DNA of 64,000 nt from assembly GCA_038117225.1 (NCBI GenBank), contig JAYOFM010000001.1:1-64000 (forward strand), written 5' to 3'. Source of the stretch: JAYOFM01 sp038117225 (GTDB lineage: Bacteria; Pseudomonadota; Alphaproteobacteria; Rhodospirillales; Casp-alpha2). A program made the translations under genes and the position numbers. Below the pieces are notes generated by a model. The model was not told the origin of the DNA and did no database searches. It saw only the letters and a list, made by a program, of their open reading frames with translations. The number at the start of each line of letters is the position of its first letter. The stretch's first letter is position 1. Positions 61,372 to 64,000 of the stretch are shown piece by piece.

Positions 61372-62858
61372 CAATCAAGATCGATCGGAAAAATCGGCCG
61401 GCGGAGACGGGTGAACGGGAGTTTAGAACAATCCTTGGTCGCCAGCGCGCCGGCGTCGATGACCACGATGGCCTTGGCGATGGGCGCGTAGGCGGCACGG
61501 AAATGGTGCATGGATTTGACCGCGACCACCGCCTTGTCGCGCGGCTCGATCCCCGCGTGGGTGTAGGTTTCCAATTCGGTTACCTGCATGCGATGCGTGG
61601 CGACGACGATATCGACGCCGTTAACGCGAAAGACCGCCGTTGGCCCCAGGTTCTGCGTGACGCCGCGCCAGCGCGGCCCCAATGCGACATAGCTGCCGTC
61701 GGTGACGCGGATGACTTCGCCGGTCAAGGTCAGTGGCGGACCGTAGGTGGGGTCGACCTTGCCACCAAGGGTAACTTCCACTGTTGCCCCCTCGCCGGCG
61801 GCAATCAATTCCGCCGCCGCCTCGCCGTCGCAGATGGTGGCGAAGGCGGCGTTCTCCAAGTCCGCATCGATCATACCCTGAAGCAGGAAGGTCGAATCGC
61901 TGTAGGCACCGGCGCCGGGATTGTCGGAGAAATCAGAGACAACGATGGGCCCGTTGCCAGCTTCATCAAGCAGGCGATTGACCTCGGCCAGACCCTCGGC
62001 CACACCGTAGTAGGTATTGGAATCGAAATGCCGGGTTTTCCAGGCGTAATCCATGAATTCCTCGGCAATCGCGTTAAAACGTTCGTCCGCGCCATCTCCC
62101 GTAACGCTGACCGTCGGTCCAGCTTCATAGAGATCGGCGGGCGTAAAGCCGGCATGAATACTAATGGTCAGCACGCCGGCGTCGGTGGCTTCCAGCTTCT
62201 GCGCGCGACGCAGTAGCTCCGTCATCGGGTTCTCGGTCGTTGTGCGACCATCGTCGAGTCCCTCCAAGGCGGGGCGCCGGGCAACAACGGTCTTCGGTCG
62301 CACTTCCCCCCGCATGGCGCGATCGAGAATCTTCGCCGCGCGCTTCGCCGTATCGATCTGGTCGATATGCGGGTAGGTGCGGTACGCGCAGATGATGTCA
62401 GCATATCGTGCCATGCGGTCGGTGACATTGGCGTGCAGGTCCAGGGTGATGGCGACTGGGATGTCGGCGTCGATTCGATTACGCAATTGTTCCAGAAGCT
62501 CGCCTTCGGCATCATCGAAATCGACGGTGGCCATGGCACCGTGCAGCGGCAATAGCACACCATCGAATCCGCCGCCGGCCGCGGCGTCCAGGATCGCGCC
62601 GGCGCAAAGATTCCAGACGTCGCGCGCAACGGGCCCGGACGGCACCGCCCAGGCAGCGACCGTCTGAAGCAATTCCCAATCGAGTTCCGTGGCGGCGTCA
62701 ATAACCCCCTGTGGCTCGATTACGGAGCCGGCGACGCCGGGCGCAACCTCGTCATCGAACAGCAACACGTAGTCACGGAAATTATCGATCTCCGTCGGCA
62801 GTTTGGAAAACGCGTTGGTTTCGTGGGCGAACATGCCGGTCAGAACACGGAAGGTCAT
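61371..62858 (-). CDS. M81 family metallopeptidase (MlrC-like)
   Basis: This 495-residue enzyme is related to MlrC, the zinc peptidase of microcystin degradation. The N-terminal VLTGMFAHETNAFSKLPT, PLHGAMAT and DLHANVTDRM are family marks with likely metal-binding His and Asp. Most members act on small peptides or unknown D-amino-acid derivatives. It sits between a CoA-transferase and a DMT transporter, suggesting a catabolic operon for an amide-linked compound. Confidence 0.85.
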   Translation of the reverse strand: MTFRVLTGMFAHETNAFSKLPTEIDNFRDYVLLFDDEVAPGVAGSVIEPQGVIDAATELDWELLQTVAAWAVPSGPVARDVWNLCAGAILDAAAGGGFDGVLLPLHGAMATVDFDDAEGELLEQLRNRIDADIPVAITLDLHANVTDRMARYADIICAYRTYPHIDQIDTAKRAAKILDRAMRGEVRPKTVVARRPALEGLDDGRTTTENPMTELLRRAQKLEATDAGVLTISIHAGFTPADLYEAGPTVSVTGDGADERFNAIAEEFMDYAWKTRHFDSNTYYGVAEGLAEVNRLLDEAGNGPIVVSDFSDNPGAGAYSDSTFLLQGMIDADLENAAFATICDGEAAAELIAAGEGATVEVTLGGKVDPTYGPPLTLTGEVIRVTDGSYVALGPRWRGVTQNLGPTAVFRVNGVDIVVATHRMQVTELETYTHAGIEPRDKAVVAVKSMHHFRAAYAPIAKAIVVIDAGALATKDCSKLPFTRLRRPIFPIDLD

Positions 62859-62869
62859 GGTGGAACGTC

Positions 62870-64000
62870 CTAGTTGGGCCAGACGGGAGGGTGGCTGCCG
62901 AGCGGTGCCACCGGGCGATCCCAGCACCCTGGGGTGGCGCTCAGTTGCGCCACCGGCATCATGTAGCCCAGCCGCCCCCAGGCAGTGTCACTGATTTGCA
63001 TCAGCTGGGGAATATCGTCGATCGTGATCGCGGGGGTGGCAAGTGCGCCGGTCCCCGGAAGGCGGCCGAGCGAGGAAATCCAACGGCCGGTCTGGGCCAA
63101 GGATAGCCGGACTAACCAACTTCCTCCGTGCTCGGCGCGGCGCAGCAGCGCGGTCATGGCGCCGAAGGCACCGAGATATCCAGAAATATAGTCGAGTGCC
63201 TGGCCCGGCAGATGGTCAGGCTTCGTGGCATTGCCCTGTTCATGGGCAATTGCCGACGCGCTTTGCACCAGACTGTCGAAACCGCGGCGCGGAGCCCAGG
63301 GGCCGGCATGACTCCAGGCGCAGAGATCGACATAGACAATTCCCGGCCGCAGTTTCGCGACCCGTTCTGGCGAAAGACCACGCCGGGACAGAGTCCCGGG
63401 GCGATAGGCTTGGCTGAAGATGTCGGCGTTTCGAATAAGGTTGTCGAGCGTTTCCCGTCCGGCGGTTTCTCGAAGATCGATATGGGTCGCCAGCTTGCCG
63501 TGACCGGTGTCCATGATCTGCTCTTCAATGGCCGGGAGATGCGGTCCGGCGACGGTCATCACCGTGGCGCCGTGTTCGGCCAGGGTGCGTGCCGCCACCG
63601 GTCCGGCGAGGACGCGGGTGAGGTCCAGTGCCTTGATCCCCGCGAGTGGTCGGTCGCCCCCGCGCAAGGGTTCCAGCGGCGCGTCGCCGATCCGCGTGAT
63701 GTCGAGCAGCGGCAGGCCGGCAACGGCGGCTGATTGCGGATGCGCCGCCCATTCTTCGTTGTTACGCACCATGGCGACGGGCAGGCTTTCGGCCACCAGC
63801 AGATCTTCCAGGTCCGCCGCCGCCCGTGCCGCGACGGCAGTTGCTACCGCGGCCCTGTCGTCGGTGCATCGGAGACGCGCCAGCACGCCATCTCGGTGGT
63901 GCGGATAGTTGCAGTGAAGTTGTATCCAGCGATCATCCGCGGTTCGGTAGAATCCGGATATGCCGCGCCACTCGTTGTCGACGGGTTTGCCGTCGAGGGT
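62870..64000 (-). CDS. Family III CoA-transferase (partial, runs off the right edge)
   Basis: At least 376 codons are seen; the start lies beyond the window. The frame continues upstream without a stop through PVDNEWRGISGFYRTADDRWIQ to the edge, so the GTG at 63886 is not the true start. Family III features include ALDLTRVLAGPVAARTLAEHGATV and PGIVYVDLCAWS. Members move CoA between carboxylic acids, for example formate, carnitine or bile-type acids. It precedes the M81 gene by 11 bp. Confidence 0.85.
   Translation of the reverse strand, partial: TLDGKPVDNEWRGISGFYRTADDRWIQLHCNYPHHRDGVLARLRCTDDRAAVATAVAARAAADLEDLLVAESLPVAMVRNNEEWAAHPQSAAVAGLPLLDITRIGDAPLEPLRGGDRPLAGIKALDLTRVLAGPVAARTLAEHGATVMTVAGPHLPAIEEQIMDTGHGKLATHIDLRETAGRETLDNLIRNADIFSQAYRPGTLSRRGLSPERVAKLRPGIVYVDLCAWSHAGPWAPRRGFDSLVQSASAIAHEQGNATKPDHLPGQALDYISGYLGAFGAMTALLRRAEHGGSWLVRLSLAQTGRWISSLGRLPGTGALATPAITIDDIPQLMQISDTAWGRLGYMMPVAQLSATPGCWDRPVAPLGSHPPVWPN

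Overview
The window is about 64 kb of GC-rich DNA with densely packed genes, many with 1-4 bp start/stop overlaps, on both strands. Gene content and order suggest an alphaproteobacterium, most likely a free-living Rhodospirillales-type chemoheterotroph. The pointers are argH / small lipoprotein / lysA / TIGR02302-DUF4175, an MJ0042 zinc-ribbon gene divergent from ftsE-ftsX-ydcF-plsC, a chorismate mutase-hisC-tyrA operon, phaR and PHA synthesis genes, a B12-dependent ribonucleotide reductase, and DUF2125, DUF1127 and YqgE proteins. This assignment is inference from gene order; no rRNA, tRNA or CRISPR array was seen.

Layout. 1-3.5 kb: a TetR-controlled RND/MMPL exporter whose LolA-like partner gene is cut off, apparently by the end of an insertion sequence. 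3.5-8.2 kb: housekeeping and small genes (methyltransferase, aminopeptidase P, DUF1127 protein, lipoprotein, TlpA-like thioredoxin). 8.2-14.1 kb: arginine and lysine synthesis and a large membrane protein. 14.1-19.6 kb: a malate/lactate dehydrogenase-family enzyme, a zinc-ribbon protein, and the ftsEX-ydcF-plsC operon. 19.6-23.5 kb: class II ribonucleotide reductase behind a DnaA-box-like site and a good sigma-70 promoter, then a gene-poor stretch. 23.5-27.4 kb: LysR regulator, small protein, globin, STAS protein and a two-subunit TPP enzyme with a GntR-type palindrome at its start. 27.4-33.6 kb: YkgJ-ChaC-DMT operon, DUF2125, an exported YqgE protein with a decayed tandem copy, a trypsin-like protease and DUF350. 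33.6-42.8 kb: aromatic/histidine genes, DyP peroxidase, a second Ldh-family enzyme, ribH, queC, queG, a sulfatase-modifying-factor-like protein and an XRE regulator. 43.2-47.9 kb: PHA metabolism (phaR, a small PhaE- or phasin-like gene, a short PhaC-like synthase, phaA, phaB). 48-52.8 kb: FG-GAP protein, cupin, GST, methyltransferase, then an accessory patch with an unknown gene, a GNAT gene broken by one in-frame stop, a long perfect palindrome and a duplicated leader-like element. 52.8-57.3 kb: a flavin reductase followed by queE, queD, queF, tgt and queA. 57.3-64 kb: oxidoreductase, an HPt/pseudo-receiver protein, two DMT transporters, an MlrC-type metallopeptidase and a family III CoA-transferase that runs off the right edge.

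Systems. With queC, queG, queD, queE, queF, tgt and queA, the window encodes every dedicated step of queuosine synthesis after GTP cyclohydrolase I. The PHA genes could make acetoacetyl-CoA, reduce it and polymerise it. A 19-bp TGC-rich element in the phaR spacer recurs upstream of the DUF1127 gene and may be a PhaR box. The strongest leads outside known systems are the 51.1-52.8 kb patch, the GNAT gene with a stop inside its acetyl-CoA motif, and the FAD/NAD reductase placed directly before queE. No clearly new multi-gene defence or mobile system was recognised.
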